From assembly GCF_025755255.1 (NCBI RefSeq), contig NZ_JALIEB010000001.1, positions 434,001 through 498,000 of the forward strand: DNA of 64,000 bases, written 5' to 3'. Numbering within the stretch: the stretch's first letter is position 1; every line of letters starts with the position of its first letter. The notes under the pieces are model-generated. The model was not told the DNA's origin, did not search any database, and was given only the letters and a program-made list of their open reading frames with translations. The DNA is from Roseobacter sinensis (GTDB lineage: Bacteria > Pseudomonadota > Alphaproteobacteria > Rhodobacterales > Rhodobacteraceae). This document shows, in pieces, positions 1 through 8,508 of this stretch. The position numbers and the translations under genes are program-made.

Positions 1-1510
1 GGATCAGGATCGCCTGTGCGCCGCCGATCGGCGTCTCGGGGATGCTGACGTCGTGGCCCATGTCCGCAAGCTCTTGCCGGACATTGTCCGAATACCCCCG
101 CTCGACCTTCATGTCACCGCGGTCGGAGAAGGCCCGCGGCAAGTCGATGGCAGCCTGCGGGTCCATTCCGAAATCTTCGACATTCGAGACAACGCGCGCG
201 TGTCCGTTGGGCTGGTACGCCCCGCCCATCACGCCGAACGGCATCACCACCGTCCCATTGCGGCGCAGCATGCCCGGAATGATGGTGTGCATCGGGCGTT
301 TGCCGCCCTTCAGTTCATTCGGGTGACCTTCCTCCAGCGTGAAGCCCGACCCGCGGTTTTGAAGCAGGATGCCGAATTTCTCGGATGCGATCCCGGAGCC
401 GAAGCCGTTGAAGATCGAGTAAATGAGCGAGACGGACATGCCGTCGCGGTCAACGGTGGTGATATAGATCGTGTCCTTGTGAATGTTTTCCGAAATTTGC
501 GTCGCATCCGGCATGGCACGTTTCGGGTCGATCAGATTCGCGAGCGCTTTTGCTGTGTCCAAGCTGAGCATGTGGTCGAGCCGGGTCGTGTAGTCCGCAT
601 CAGCGAGAAAACGATTGCGGGCGTCGTAGGCGAGCTTGGCCGCCTCAGCCTCGATATGGGTGCGCGCCGTGCCGAGCGGATCCATGCCGGCGATGTCGAA
701 CTCGGCAAGGATGTTGAGCATCAGAAGCGCCGTCGCCCCATGCCCGTTGGGCGGATGTTCGACGATCTCAACATCCTTGTACGTCCCCACGATCGGTGTT
801 GTCGGCGTGCAGGCGGCCTCGGCAAAGTCGGCCAGCGTGTGACGACCGCCAAGGGCGGCCAGCGTCTGCACCATGTCTTCGGCCACCTCACCGGCGTAGA
901 ACCCGTCGCGGCCGGATTTGGCGACGCGGCGCAGAACCTCCGCCTGCTGCGGCGCGCGAAAGAGCTGCCCCACCCGGGGCACCTTGCCGTCGATCAGATA
1001 GTAGTCGCGCCCGGCACCCTGCAGCACGTCCGCATCGGTGCCCCAGTCGAAAGCCGCGCGCGGGGCGACCGGCACGCCCTGTTCCGCCGCCGCGATGGCT
1101 GGCGCGAGCAGGGTGTCGAGCCCCAGCCGCCCAACCGTCTGCGACAGGTGGCAGAACGCATCAATGGCGCCCGGTATGGTCACGGAGTGCGGGCTTTGAA
1201 TGTCCACAGTGCGCGCGCCGGTTGCGCGCAGGTCGGCGGCGTCGAGCGCGGCGGGCGCGCGCCCGGACCCGTTGAGCGCCTGCACGTCACCGTCACCCTG
1301 CTGCCAGAGGACGAAGCAATCGCCGCCGATACCGGTCATTTGCGGCTCGCAAATCCCAAGAACCAGCGCGCCGGCGATGGCTGCATCCATCGCATTGCCG
1401 CCACGCTCGAGGATGTCGATGGCAGTCTTGGCCCCCAGCGGGTGCGAGGTGGCACACATGCCGTTGGTGGCCAATACGGGCGAACGCCCGGGGAAATGGA
1501 AATCGCGCAT
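1..1510 (-). CDS. ggt: gamma-glutamyltransferase family protein (3' end beyond window)
   Basis: An N-terminal nucleophile hydrolase of the gamma-glutamyltransferase family, which cleaves or transfers gamma-glutamyl groups from glutathione-like substrates. The frame is open from ATG at 1510, preceded by GAGG 7 nt upstream, to the window edge, so about 503 residues are present and the C-terminus is missing. Near the N-terminus the family segment GGNAMDAAIAGALVLGI is followed by MTGIGGDCF. The predicted autoprocessing nucleophile is Thr347 in DTIYITTVD, and PIGGAQAIL lies close to the edge. This placement fits a large subunit of about 346 residues followed by the small subunit. No clear secretion signal is visible at the start, so a cytoplasmic GGT-like hydrolase is possible. 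Family is secure; substrate is not known. Confidence 0.9.
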   Translation of the reverse strand, partial: MRDFHFPGRSPVLATNGMCATSHPLGAKTAIDILERGGNAMDAAIAGALVLGICEPQMTGIGGDCFVLWQQGDGDVQALNGSGRAPAALDAADLRATGARTVDIQSPHSVTIPGAIDAFCHLSQTVGRLGLDTLLAPAIAAAEQGVPVAPRAAFDWGTDADVLQGAGRDYYLIDGKVPRVGQLFRAPQQAEVLRRVAKSGRDGFYAGEVAEDMVQTLAALGGRHTLADFAEAACTPTTPIVGTYKDVEIVEHPPNGHGATALLMLNILAEFDIAGMDPLGTARTHIEAEAAKLAYDARNRFLADADYTTRLDHMLSLDTAKALANLIDPKRAMPDATQISENIHKDTIYITTVDRDGMSVSLIYSIFNGFGSGIASEKFGILLQNRGSGFTLEEGHPNELKGGKRPMHTIIPGMLRRNGTVVMPFGVMGGAYQPNGHARVVSNVEDFGMDPQAAIDLPRAFSDRGDMKVERGYSDNVRQELADMGHDVSIPETPIGGAQAILI

Positions 1511-1761
1511 GGGTGATCCTCGACAGTCGGTTCCGAAGCAACCTAGCCATGCGCGCGCCGATGTCCATGGCGCGGTGTCGATCAGATGTGGGAGGGTAAA
1601 GTCCTCGACGCCGCGCACTGGGTGGGGGCTATTACGCACGGCGCCGAGGGAAGCTATATGCAGCTACCCTCTCTGTATGCAAAACGATCAAGGCGGCAAT
1701 ATGATTGCAACGGGGCGCTTTGAGGGAAGAATGCGGAGGAATTAAGGCCCGGGTTATCGCA

Positions 1762-2220
1762 TCAGTGACGCGTCTCTCCAGGTTGCAGGGCGACGGCCAA
1801 CCGCATGGACAGCTGGTTTTTGGATCCCACCCGTTCGTAGAGCACATCCTTTGCGAGATCGCGGATGAGAAACCACCCGAACCCACCCTCCGGCAGGTCC
1901 TCGAAGTCGACATCGAGCGAGACCGGCTGACCCAAAGGCGTGGTGCCATCCGGCATGGCCTCGCCTTGATCGACGATTTGCAGATGCAGCCCGTCGATCC
2001 GATGCGCGCAGGCAATCGAGATTGGTCCCGCGGTGTCGGGATCAGGATAGGCGTGCTCGACCACGTTGTTGAGCACCTCGGCCAGCACCAGTTCAACCGT
2101 TCCCGCCTCTTCCGTTCCGAGCTCAAGCGGCCCGAGCGCGGCCAGCACCTGCTTGAGCGCATCGCGCACGGCCATCTCGCTGCTGGGGATGGAAACGGTG
2201 AAGGGGGGCAAGATCGGCAT
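1762..2220 (-). CDS. RsbW-like anti-sigma regulatory factor (serine kinase)
   Basis: A 152-residue single-domain GHKL (HATPase) protein of the RsbW/SpoIIAB type. Visible features are the N-box-like ELVLAEVLNNVVEHAYPD (about residues 43-60), the VDQGEAMPDG region (about 83-92) and a glycine-rich GGFGWFLIRDL (about 112-122), all expected for ATP binding. Such proteins phosphorylate a STAS antagonist and bind a sigma factor or another output partner. The gene lies 31 bp downstream of the STAS gene at 2252-2590 and is probably co-transcribed with it. No sigma factor or PP2C phosphatase lies beside the pair, so the output is unknown. Function is inferred from the fold and the neighbour. Confidence 0.85.
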   Translation of the reverse strand: MPILPPFTVSIPSSEMAVRDALKQVLAALGPLELGTEEAGTVELVLAEVLNNVVEHAYPDPDTAGPISIACAHRIDGLHLQIVDQGEAMPDGTTPLGQPVSLDVDFEDLPEGGFGWFLIRDLAKDVLYERVGSKNQLSMRLAVALQPGETRH

Positions 2221-2251
2221 CAGTCCGGCCTTTTCGAGCGAAGTTGTCAGG

Positions 2252-2590
2252 CTAGTGGCGAAGTTCCGCGAGCGCGCTGTCGAGTGTGGAAAACACGCTG
2301 AAGACCGAGTCCATCCGGGTGAGTTGGAAGACCCGCTCGACGGTCGGCGTCAGCCCGGCCAACGCCATCTTGCGGTTGGCACCCAGCGTTTTCATCGAGG
2401 CGACGATGGCCCCAAGCCCACTGGAGTCGATGAACTGCACCTCGCTCAGATCAAGCACCACCGTGTCCGGCCCATCTTCGGTCTGGATCCGCATGGCGTC
2501 TTTGAATTCGAGCGCAACCGCGGCATCGATTCGGCTTCCTAGCACCGAAACGATGCGCAACTGCTCTTCTGTTTTGGCTGAGAGTTGCAT
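2252..2590 (-). CDS. STAS-domain anti-sigma factor antagonist (RsbV/SpoIIAA-like)
   Basis: A 112-residue STAS protein. The conserved segment TVVLDLSEVQFIDSSGLGAI (about residues 43-62) contains the DSSG motif at 55-58; one of Ser56/Ser57 is the expected phosphorylation site for the partner kinase. The start at 2590 is supported by GAGG 8 nt upstream. It is the first gene of a two-gene minus-strand unit with the RsbW-like kinase, and it diverges from the thiolase at 2667 across 76 bp. In the classic partner-switch the unphosphorylated antagonist binds the kinase and frees its target. That mechanism is known for the family and inferred here. Confidence 0.88.
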   Translation of the reverse strand: MQLSAKTEEQLRIVSVLGSRIDAAVALEFKDAMRIQTEDGPDTVVLDLSEVQFIDSSGLGAIVASMKTLGANRKMALAGLTPTVERVFQLTRMDSVFSVFSTLDSALAELRH

Positions 2591-2666
2591 TAAATGGCCT
2601 CACTAGTCTTTCTTGGTTTCTCTAATCTGCAAGTCTTACGAATCTGTTAGGCATCGAAAGGATGAG

Positions 2667-3842
2667 ATGATGCAAAATGTCGTGATCGCAGGGGCGGCGC
2701 GGACGCCCATGGGCGGCTTTCAAGGGGACTTTGCCGCGCTCGACGCATCGGATCTCGGCGGTGTGGCGATCAAGGCGGCGATCGAGGATGCGGGATCGCC
2801 TGATATTCAGGAGCTGGTGATGGGGTGCGTCCTCCCTGCCGGACAGGGGCAGGCGCCTGCGCGGCAGGCGGGTTTCAAGGCAGGTCTTCAGAACAACGTG
2901 CCGGCGACGACGCTCAACAAGATGTGCGGCTCCGGTATGAAAGCGGCGATGATCGCGTTTGACCAAATCGCACTGAGGCAGACAGATGTGATGGTCGCCG
3001 GCGGCATGGAAAGCATGACGAACGCGCCTTACCTCTTGCCCAAGATGCGGTCGGGGGCGCGGATCGGCCACGGGCAGGTGATCGACCACATGTTTCTCGA
3101 CGGTTTGGAAGATGCCTATGACAAGGGGCGTCTCATGGGCACCTTTGCCGAGGATTGCGCCGAGACCTACCAGTTTACCCGCGATACTCAGGACACCTAT
3201 GCTCTTGCCTCCTTGTCGCGCGCGCTCGAGGCCCAGAAGACCGGTGCCTTCGAGGGTGAGGTCGCACCCGTTGAAGTCCAGTCGCGGAAGGGCCGTGCAA
3301 CCGTCTCTGCGGATGAGCAGCCGGGGTCGGCACGGCCGGACAAGATCCCCCATCTGAAGCCCGCCTTTCGCGACGGCGGCACGGTTACGGCCGCGAACGC
3401 CTCGTCGATTTCGGATGGCGCCGCCGCGCTGGTGCTGGCATCAGAGGCCGCCGCCGAGGCGCAAAACCTCAGGATTCGGGCACGGATCGTTGGCCATGCA
3501 AGCCACGCGCAAGCGCCGGGGCTCTTCACCACGGCGCCGGTGCCGGCGGCGCAAAAGCTGCTCGACCGAATCGGCTGGGAGCTTTCTAGCGTCGATCTCT
3601 GGGAGGTGAACGAGGCCTTCGCCGTCGTTCCCCTCGCGTTCATGCGCGAAATGGGTCTCGATCACGAGATCGTCAACGTGAACGGCGGTGCCTGCGCGCT
3701 GGGTCATCCGATCGGTGCCTCGGGCGCCCGAATCATGGTGACCCTTCTGAACGCCTTGGAAAAGCGCGGCCTCAAACGCGGTGTCGCCGCGATCTGCATC
3801 GGCGGTGGCGAAGGCACGGCCATCGCGATCGAACGGGCATGA
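2667..3842 (+). CDS. atoB: acetyl-CoA C-acetyltransferase (thiolase)
   Basis: A biosynthetic/degradative thiolase of 391 residues that condenses or cleaves acetoacetyl-CoA. All three catalytic residues are visible: Cys87 in NKMCGSG, His347 in GHPIGASG and Cys377 in CIGGGEG. The start is an ATGATG pair at 2667/2670 with AAAGGA upstream; an earlier in-frame ATG at 2613 lacks a good ribosome site and would add a non-homologous leader. The stop overlaps the ATG of the next gene by 4 bp, so the two are probably translationally coupled. No phaB or polyhydroxyalkanoate genes are adjacent, so phaA is an alternative name. Enzyme class is firm; physiological direction is not. Confidence 0.93.
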   Translation: MMQNVVIAGAARTPMGGFQGDFAALDASDLGGVAIKAAIEDAGSPDIQELVMGCVLPAGQGQAPARQAGFKAGLQNNVPATTLNKMCGSGMKAAMIAFDQIALRQTDVMVAGGMESMTNAPYLLPKMRSGARIGHGQVIDHMFLDGLEDAYDKGRLMGTFAEDCAETYQFTRDTQDTYALASLSRALEAQKTGAFEGEVAPVEVQSRKGRATVSADEQPGSARPDKIPHLKPAFRDGGTVTAANASSISDGAAALVLASEAAAEAQNLRIRARIVGHASHAQAPGLFTTAPVPAAQKLLDRIGWELSSVDLWEVNEAFAVVPLAFMREMGLDHEIVNVNGGACALGHPIGASGARIMVTLLNALEKRGLKRGVAAICIGGGEGTAIAIERA

Positions 3843-4294
3843 CGGCGGATTACGACCACCTGCAAAAGACAATTCAGGCGCTGACCGAGGGTGAGACGGA
3901 TGGCATCGCGCTGATGGCCACCGTGGCTTGCGAGGTGCATCACGCGGACGACCGCTTCGACTGGACCGGCTTCTACCGCGTGACCGAGCCGCAGCTTCTG
4001 AAGATCGGGCCCTATCAGGGCGGGCACGGGTGCCTTGTCATCCCGTTCTCGCGCGGGGTCTGCGGGGCCGCCGCGCGCACCGGTGAGGTGCAGTTGGTCC
4101 CCGATGTAGAGGCTTTCGAGGGCCACATTGCCTGTGCCAGCTCAACCCGCTCAGAGCTGGTGCTGCCGGTGCGGAACGGATCAGGCGAGGTCATCGCCGT
4201 CTTTGACATCGACAGCGATCAGACGGATGCCTTCCGGGAGACGGATGCTCAGGCGTTGAGCGGGATTCTGGCCTCTGTGTTCGGGCGTCTTTAG
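3839..4294 (+). CDS. msrC: free methionine-(R)-sulfoxide reductase (GAF domain)
   Basis: A 151-residue GAF-domain enzyme that reduces free L-methionine-(R)-sulfoxide. The three diagnostic cysteines are Cys65 (GGHGC), Cys75 (GVCG) and Cys99 (GHIACAS). Their spacing of 10 and 24 residues matches the E. coli fRMsr cysteines 84, 94 and 118. The substrate-pocket segments WTGFY (42-46) and SELVLPV are also present. The start overlaps the thiolase stop as ATGA, indicating translational coupling. Pairing with a thiolase is not an obvious pathway link and may be positional only. Confident call on motif spacing. Confidence 0.9.
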   Translation: MTADYDHLQKTIQALTEGETDGIALMATVACEVHHADDRFDWTGFYRVTEPQLLKIGPYQGGHGCLVIPFSRGVCGAAARTGEVQLVPDVEAFEGHIACASSTRSELVLPVRNGSGEVIAVFDIDSDQTDAFRETDAQALSGILASVFGRL

Positions 4295-4412
4295 CGCAGG
4301 CCCGCGAACCGCCCGATTGTCCCTATTTTCAGTGCAAATCTGACGACACCGGGGCGTTGGTGCCTGGCATTATGGTAGAGCGCGCGGCGGGTCGCCGACC
4401 GCAGCCGATCAC

Positions 4413-4437
4413 GTGAAAATACTCTGGATTTTTTCAC
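4413..4437. promoter_or_regulatory. Operator 1 upstream of XRE-cupin gene
   Basis: Inverted repeat with perfect 7-bp arms, GTGAAAA (4413-4419) and TTTTCAC (4431-4437), separated by 11 bp. It lies in the 188-bp gap before the XRE-cupin regulator and shares its architecture with a second copy 38 bp downstream. It is likely a binding site for that regulator or another dimeric HTH protein; the binder is inferred. Confidence 0.65.
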
Positions 4438-4450
4438 AGGAATCGTTAAC

Positions 4451-4475
4451 GTGAAGAAATACGAATTTTTTTCAC
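4451..4475. promoter_or_regulatory. Operator 2 upstream of XRE-cupin gene
   Basis: Second copy of the 25-bp inverted repeat: GTGAAGA (4451-4457) and TTTTCAC (4469-4475) with the same 11-bp spacer. It ends 7 nt before the predicted ATG of the regulator, so bound protein could block transcription or the start region. There is almost no room for a Shine-Dalgarno sequence between this site and the ATG, so the mRNA may be leaderless or nearly so. Confidence 0.65.
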
Positions 4476-4482
4476 GAAACAG

Positions 4483-5055
4483 ATGCGCCACGACCTGCCA
4501 ACACATCCGGATACGCTCGGTGCCGACCTACGCGCGCTGCGAAAGGCGCGGGGGCTCACGCTGAGTGACATGGCGGAGACGCTTGGCCGATCCGTCGGGT
4601 GGCTGAGCCAGGTGGAGCGGGACAAATCCGAGCCGTCGATCACCGATCTGCGGCACATCGCCGAGGCGCTGGACGTTTCTGTCTCGATACTCTTTCGTCA
4701 CGCGGCGGCTCCCGCTCACGAAGCGGGCTACGTGGTGCGCAAAGCCGCGCGGCGCAAGATCGGCAACACCGTGGCCGGCTTGGTGGAGGAACTGCTGTCG
4801 CCGGATCTGACCGATGACTTTGAGATGGTGCATTCGACCTTTGAGCCGAACAGCCGGATCACCGAACCCGTAACACGCCCGACGCAAGAGGTGGGCTATC
4901 TGGTTTCGGGCCGGCTCGATCTGGAGATCGGCGGCACCACCCACACGATCACCCCAGGCGACAGCTTCCGCATCCGCGGAGAGGCGTTTCGCTGGTCCAA
5001 TCCTTACGACAAACCCGCCGTGGCCATCTGGGTCATCGCGCCGCCGGTGTACTGA
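4483..5055 (+). CDS. XRE-family transcriptional regulator with C-terminal cupin
   Basis: A 190-residue two-domain regulator. An N-terminal XRE helix-turn-helix (about residues 14-66: LRALRKARGLTLSDMAETLG, then VGWLSQVERDKSEPSITDL) is followed by a small-molecule-binding cupin (about 115-185, with EVGYLVSGRLDLEIGG and TPGDSFRI). Members of this class often sense amino acids, amines or related metabolites and control adjacent export or catabolic genes. The start at 4483 is needed to include the HTH but has no good ribosome site. The stop overlaps the next ATG by one base. Two matched palindromes directly upstream suggest autoregulation. It may control the LysE-GFA-betaine demethylation genes downstream; this is inference. 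Confidence 0.88.
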   Translation: MRHDLPTHPDTLGADLRALRKARGLTLSDMAETLGRSVGWLSQVERDKSEPSITDLRHIAEALDVSVSILFRHAAAPAHEAGYVVRKAARRKIGNTVAGLVEELLSPDLTDDFEMVHSTFEPNSRITEPVTRPTQEVGYLVSGRLDLEIGGTTHTITPGDSFRIRGEAFRWSNPYDKPAVAIWVIAPPVY

Positions 5056-5676
5056 TGAGTTTCGAGGCCTGGACCATATTCGCGCTGTTCTGGGTGCTCT
5101 TCGTGACCACGCCGGGGCCGAACGCGGTCAACTGTATCACCAACGGGATGCACCTCAGCCTTCCGCGCGCGATGGTGGGCGTGCTGGCGATCCTGACGCA
5201 GGCGACGCTCTTTCTGGTGCTGTCGGCGCTGGGAATCACGGCGCTGATCGCAGCCTCACCAACCGGCTTCTTCATCGCCAAACTAGTAGGCGCAGGCTTC
5301 TTGATTTACCTCGGCGTGCGCGCCTGGATCCTGGCGAAGCGGCCCGTCGTCATTGGCGACCGGCCAGCAAGATCCGTCTATCTGCACGCGCTGGCGGTGG
5401 CGACGATTAACCCCAAGAGCGTCGCCGGCTACCTCGCGGCGTTCTCGCAATTCGTCCAGCTCGATGTGCCGATCTGGGAGCAGATGGTGGTGATCGTGCC
5501 CACGGCACTCACCATCACGGCCGTTGAGCTACACGGGGTTCACGCTGCTGGGCGCAGGGCTGGGCCGCGCAGCGCTCGGCGCGATGTTCAACACCTGGGT
5601 GCGGCGCGTGCTGGCGGCGTGTTTCGTCGTCTACGGCGTGCTTCTGGGCACCTCCGCCACACCGGGGAGGGCCTGA
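5055..5676 (+). pseudogene. LysE/RhtB-family exporter with a one-base frameshift
   Basis: An amino-acid or metabolite exporter of the LysE/RhtB family. The N-terminal part reads normally: FVTTPGPNAVNCITNG (about residues 16-31), several membrane segments and NPKSVAGYLAAF. After TALTITA, near 5520-5525, the frame changes to an arginine-rich sequence without membrane character. Reading resumes in the +1 frame with SYTGFTLLGAGLGR, a final membrane segment (LAACFVVYGVLLG) and a stop at 5674-5676, two bases before the next start. Removing one base near 5520-5523 restores a normal protein of about 207 residues. Left as is, the translation ends at 5681 and loses its last helix. This is either a genuine inactivating frameshift or a base-call error. 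Confidence 0.8.
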
Positions 5677-5677
5677 C

Positions 5678-6052
5678 ATGATCAAGGGCAGCTGTCTCTG
5701 CGGCGCGGTCACCTACACGGCCAGGGGCACGATTGGCGCGCCTGCCGCCTGTCACTGCACGCAATGCCGCAAGCAGTCGGGGCATGTCTGGGCGTCGTCT
5801 TACGTGGAAGACGGCACGCTTGAGATCACAGGCGACGTGCGCTGGTTCCAGTCGTCCGAGAAAGCCAAGCGTGGGTTCTGCCCGACCTGCGGCTCGGCTC
5901 TGTTTTGGAGCCACGACGACGACGATTTCATCTGTTTTTCGACCGGCTCGATCGACGGGCCGACGGGGCTGCGACTGCGCGGCCATATCCATACCGCCGC
6001 AAAGGGCGACTACTACAGCATCGCGGCGGATGAGCCGCAAAGGGAGACCTAA
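5678..6052 (+). CDS. GFA-family (glutathione-dependent formaldehyde-activating-like) protein
   Basis: A 124-residue zinc-binding GFA/CENP-V-fold protein. Cysteine ligands are visible as CLCG (Cys6, Cys8), CHCTQC (Cys25, Cys27, Cys30) and CPTC (Cys68, Cys71). The founding member was described as accelerating formation of S-hydroxymethylglutathione from formaldehyde and glutathione; that activity is disputed for some relatives. The gene starts 1 nt after the frame-restored LysE gene and ends 2 nt before the first flavoprotein gene, so it sits inside the betaine demethylation operon. Because dimethylglycine and sarcosine oxidation release one-carbon units at the formaldehyde level, a role in handling them is plausible but unproven. 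Confidence 0.87.
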   Translation: MIKGSCLCGAVTYTARGTIGAPAACHCTQCRKQSGHVWASSYVEDGTLEITGDVRWFQSSEKAKRGFCPTCGSALFWSHDDDDFICFSTGSIDGPTGLRLRGHIHTAAKGDYYSIAADEPQRET

Positions 6053-6054
6053 TC

Positions 6055-8508
6055 ATGGCAGATTTTCCAACAACGGCCCGCGTGGTCATCATCGGCGGCG
6101 GGGTGGTCGGCACCTCGACGCTCTATCACCTCGCCAAGGCGGGCTGGACCGATTGCGTGCTGCTGGAGAAGAACGAGCTGACCGCCGGATCGACCTGGCA
6201 CGCGGCGGGCAACTGCCCGAACTTTGCCGGCAGTTGGGCGGTGATGAACATGCAGCGCTATTCGCTGTCCATGTACCGCACGCTGGCGGAAGATGTGGAC
6301 TATCCGATGAACTACCACGTCACCGGGGCGCTGCGGCTGGCGCATTCCAAAGACCGGATGATGGAGTTCGAGAAGGTCGCCTCCATGGGCCGCTATCAGG
6401 GGCTGCAGATGGACATCTGCACGCCGGAGGAGCTGAAAGAGTTTAACCCGTTCATGGAAACGCACGATCTGGCCGGGGGGCTTTGGGATCCGCTCGATGG
6501 CGACATCGACCCGGCACAGCTGACGCAGGCGCTGGCCAAGGGCGCGCGCGACGCGGGCGGGCGGATCGAACGCTTCTGCCCGGTCATCGGCATCGACCGC
6601 GATGGAGACGAGTGGATCGTGAAGACCGAGAAGGGCGAGATCCGCTGTGAATATGTGGCCAACTGCGCCGGATACTACGCGCAGCGCGTGGGCGAGATGT
6701 TCAAGCCGTTTGGCGGGCGCACGGTGCCGATGGTGGTGATGAGCCACCAGTACTTCCTGACCGATGAGATCCCGGAGCTGGCCGCGTGGACCAAGGAGAA
6801 GGGCCACAAGATGCCGATGATCCGCGACGTGGACATCAGCTATTACCTGCGGCAGGACAAGAACGGGCTGAACCTCGGGCCCTATGAGCGCAACTGCAAG
6901 GCGCATTGGGTCACGCCGGACGATCCGATGCCGGAGGACTTCTCCTTCCAGCTTTACCCGGACGATCTGGAGCGGCTGGAGTTCTACATCGAGGATGCGA
7001 TGGAGCGGGTGCCGGCGCTGGGCACTGCCGGAGTGGGTCGCAACATCAATGGCCCCATCCCATACGCCCCCGACGGGTTGCCGATGATCGGGCCGATGCC
7101 GGGGGTGAAGAACGCCTTTGAGGGGCACAGCTTCACCTTCGGGATCGCGCAGGGCGGCGGCGCGGGCAAGGTTCTGTCCGAGTGGATCATGCATGGCGAG
7201 ACCGAGCTCGACATGTGGGCCGTCGATCCGCGGCGCTACACCGATTACGCGGACCACGACTATTGCCTCGCGAAGGCGCTGGAGACCTATGGCCACGAAT
7301 ACGCGATGCACTACCCGCATCACGAATGGCCCGCCGGGCGCGACAAGAAGCTGTCGCCCAACCACGCGCGTCTGCTGGCCGACGGCGCGCAGATGGGCGC
7401 CTACAACGGCTGGGAGCGGGCGAACTGGTTCGCCAAAGACGGCGATGACACCTCAGAAGAAGCGACCCTCACCTGGGACCGCAACGGCCCCTGGGCGGTG
7501 CGCGTCAAAGAAGAAGTCGAGGCGGTGCGGGACGGTGTCGGCGTGCTCGATATGCCGGGCTTCTCCCGCTACACGCTCTCGGGCGAAGGGGCTGCCGAGT
7601 GGCTGCGCGGCCAGGTTGCGGGTGCGCTGCCCAAGGCCGGCCGCATGAACCTGGGATACTTCACCGACAGCCGCGGCAAGATCGTGACCGAGGTGACCAT
7701 CATCCGTTGGGGCGAGGATGACTTCTGGCTGATGACGGCCGCGGTCGCGCAGTGGCATGACATGGAGTTCCTCAAAAGCCGGCTGCCCGCGAACAGCGAC
7801 ATCAAGCTGACCGACATCACCCGCAACTGGAGCACGCTGCTGCTCACCGGGCCCAAGTCGCGCGACCTGCTGTCGGGGCTGACCGAGGATGCGGATCTCG
7901 CGCTGGGCTGGCTCTCCATTCAGGAGGCGACCGTCGCGGGCAAGCCGGTGAAGCTCTTCCGGGTGTCCTTTGCGGGCGAACTCGGCTGGGAGGTGCATTC
8001 CGCCTTTGACGACAGTGCACCTGTCTACGAGGCCATCCGCGATGCGGGGGCGGCGCCCTTTGGTATGTATGCGCTCAACTCCATGCGGATCGAGAAGGGG
8101 TATCGGAGCTGGAAGGGCGATCTTTCGACCGATTACTCCCTGCTCGAAGGCGGGATGGAGCGCTTCATCCGCTTCGACAAGCCTCAGGATTTCATCGGCA
8201 AGGCCGCACTGCTGAATGAAAAACAGCAGGGCGTGAAGAAGCAGTTCGTTACACTTGTGGTCGACGCGGGCGACCAAGACGCGCCCTATATGTCGCCGCT
8301 TTTTGTCGGGAACGAAGTCGTCGGCGAGACCACCTCTGGTGACTGGGGGTATCGCGTCAACAAATCCATAGCACTTGGCATGCTGCGCAAGGATCTGACG
8401 GAGCCGGGCACCGAAGTCGAGGTCGAGATCTATGGCAAGCGCTGCAAGGCGATCGTGCAGATCGACCAGCCGCTCTGGGATCCTCAGAACGAAAGGATCC
8501 GTGCGTGA
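6055..8508 (+). CDS. FAD-dependent dimethylglycine/sarcosine dehydrogenase-like protein
   Basis: An 817-residue flavoprotein with the mitochondrial DMGDH/SARDH architecture: an N-terminal DAO/FAD domain (VVIIGGGVVGTS, about residues 10-21), a middle barrel domain, and C-terminal GcvT-like folate-binding domains (from about 450). His49 in GSTWHAAG sits where rat DMGDH attaches FAD covalently. This enzyme type oxidatively removes an N-methyl group and passes it to tetrahydrofolate. It lies directly upstream of, and overlapping, a betaine-homocysteine methyltransferase, with a second paralog after it. The NCPNFAGSW segment after the FAD histidine differs from the paralog and probably changes substrate choice. 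Dimethylglycine versus sarcosine cannot be decided by reading. Confidence 0.88.
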   Translation: MADFPTTARVVIIGGGVVGTSTLYHLAKAGWTDCVLLEKNELTAGSTWHAAGNCPNFAGSWAVMNMQRYSLSMYRTLAEDVDYPMNYHVTGALRLAHSKDRMMEFEKVASMGRYQGLQMDICTPEELKEFNPFMETHDLAGGLWDPLDGDIDPAQLTQALAKGARDAGGRIERFCPVIGIDRDGDEWIVKTEKGEIRCEYVANCAGYYAQRVGEMFKPFGGRTVPMVVMSHQYFLTDEIPELAAWTKEKGHKMPMIRDVDISYYLRQDKNGLNLGPYERNCKAHWVTPDDPMPEDFSFQLYPDDLERLEFYIEDAMERVPALGTAGVGRNINGPIPYAPDGLPMIGPMPGVKNAFEGHSFTFGIAQGGGAGKVLSEWIMHGETELDMWAVDPRRYTDYADHDYCLAKALETYGHEYAMHYPHHEWPAGRDKKLSPNHARLLADGAQMGAYNGWERANWFAKDGDDTSEEATLTWDRNGPWAVRVKEEVEAVRDGVGVLDMPGFSRYTLSGEGAAEWLRGQVAGALPKAGRMNLGYFTDSRGKIVTEVTIIRWGEDDFWLMTAAVAQWHDMEFLKSRLPANSDIKLTDITRNWSTLLLTGPKSRDLLSGLTEDADLALGWLSIQEATVAGKPVKLFRVSFAGELGWEVHSAFDDSAPVYEAIRDAGAAPFGMYALNSMRIEKGYRSWKGDLSTDYSLLEGGMERFIRFDKPQDFIGKAALLNEKQQGVKKQFVTLVVDAGDQDAPYMSPLFVGNEVVGETTSGDWGYRVNKSIALGMLRKDLTEPGTEVEVEIYGKRCKAIVQIDQPLWDPQNERIRA

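Noticed and set aside
53-1516. Long plus-strand open frame opposite the gamma-glutamyltransferase
   Set aside because: The minus strand reads as a conserved GGT with a ribosome site; the plus frame has no recognisable family motif and is arginine/histidine rich, as expected for a GC-rich antisense shadow.
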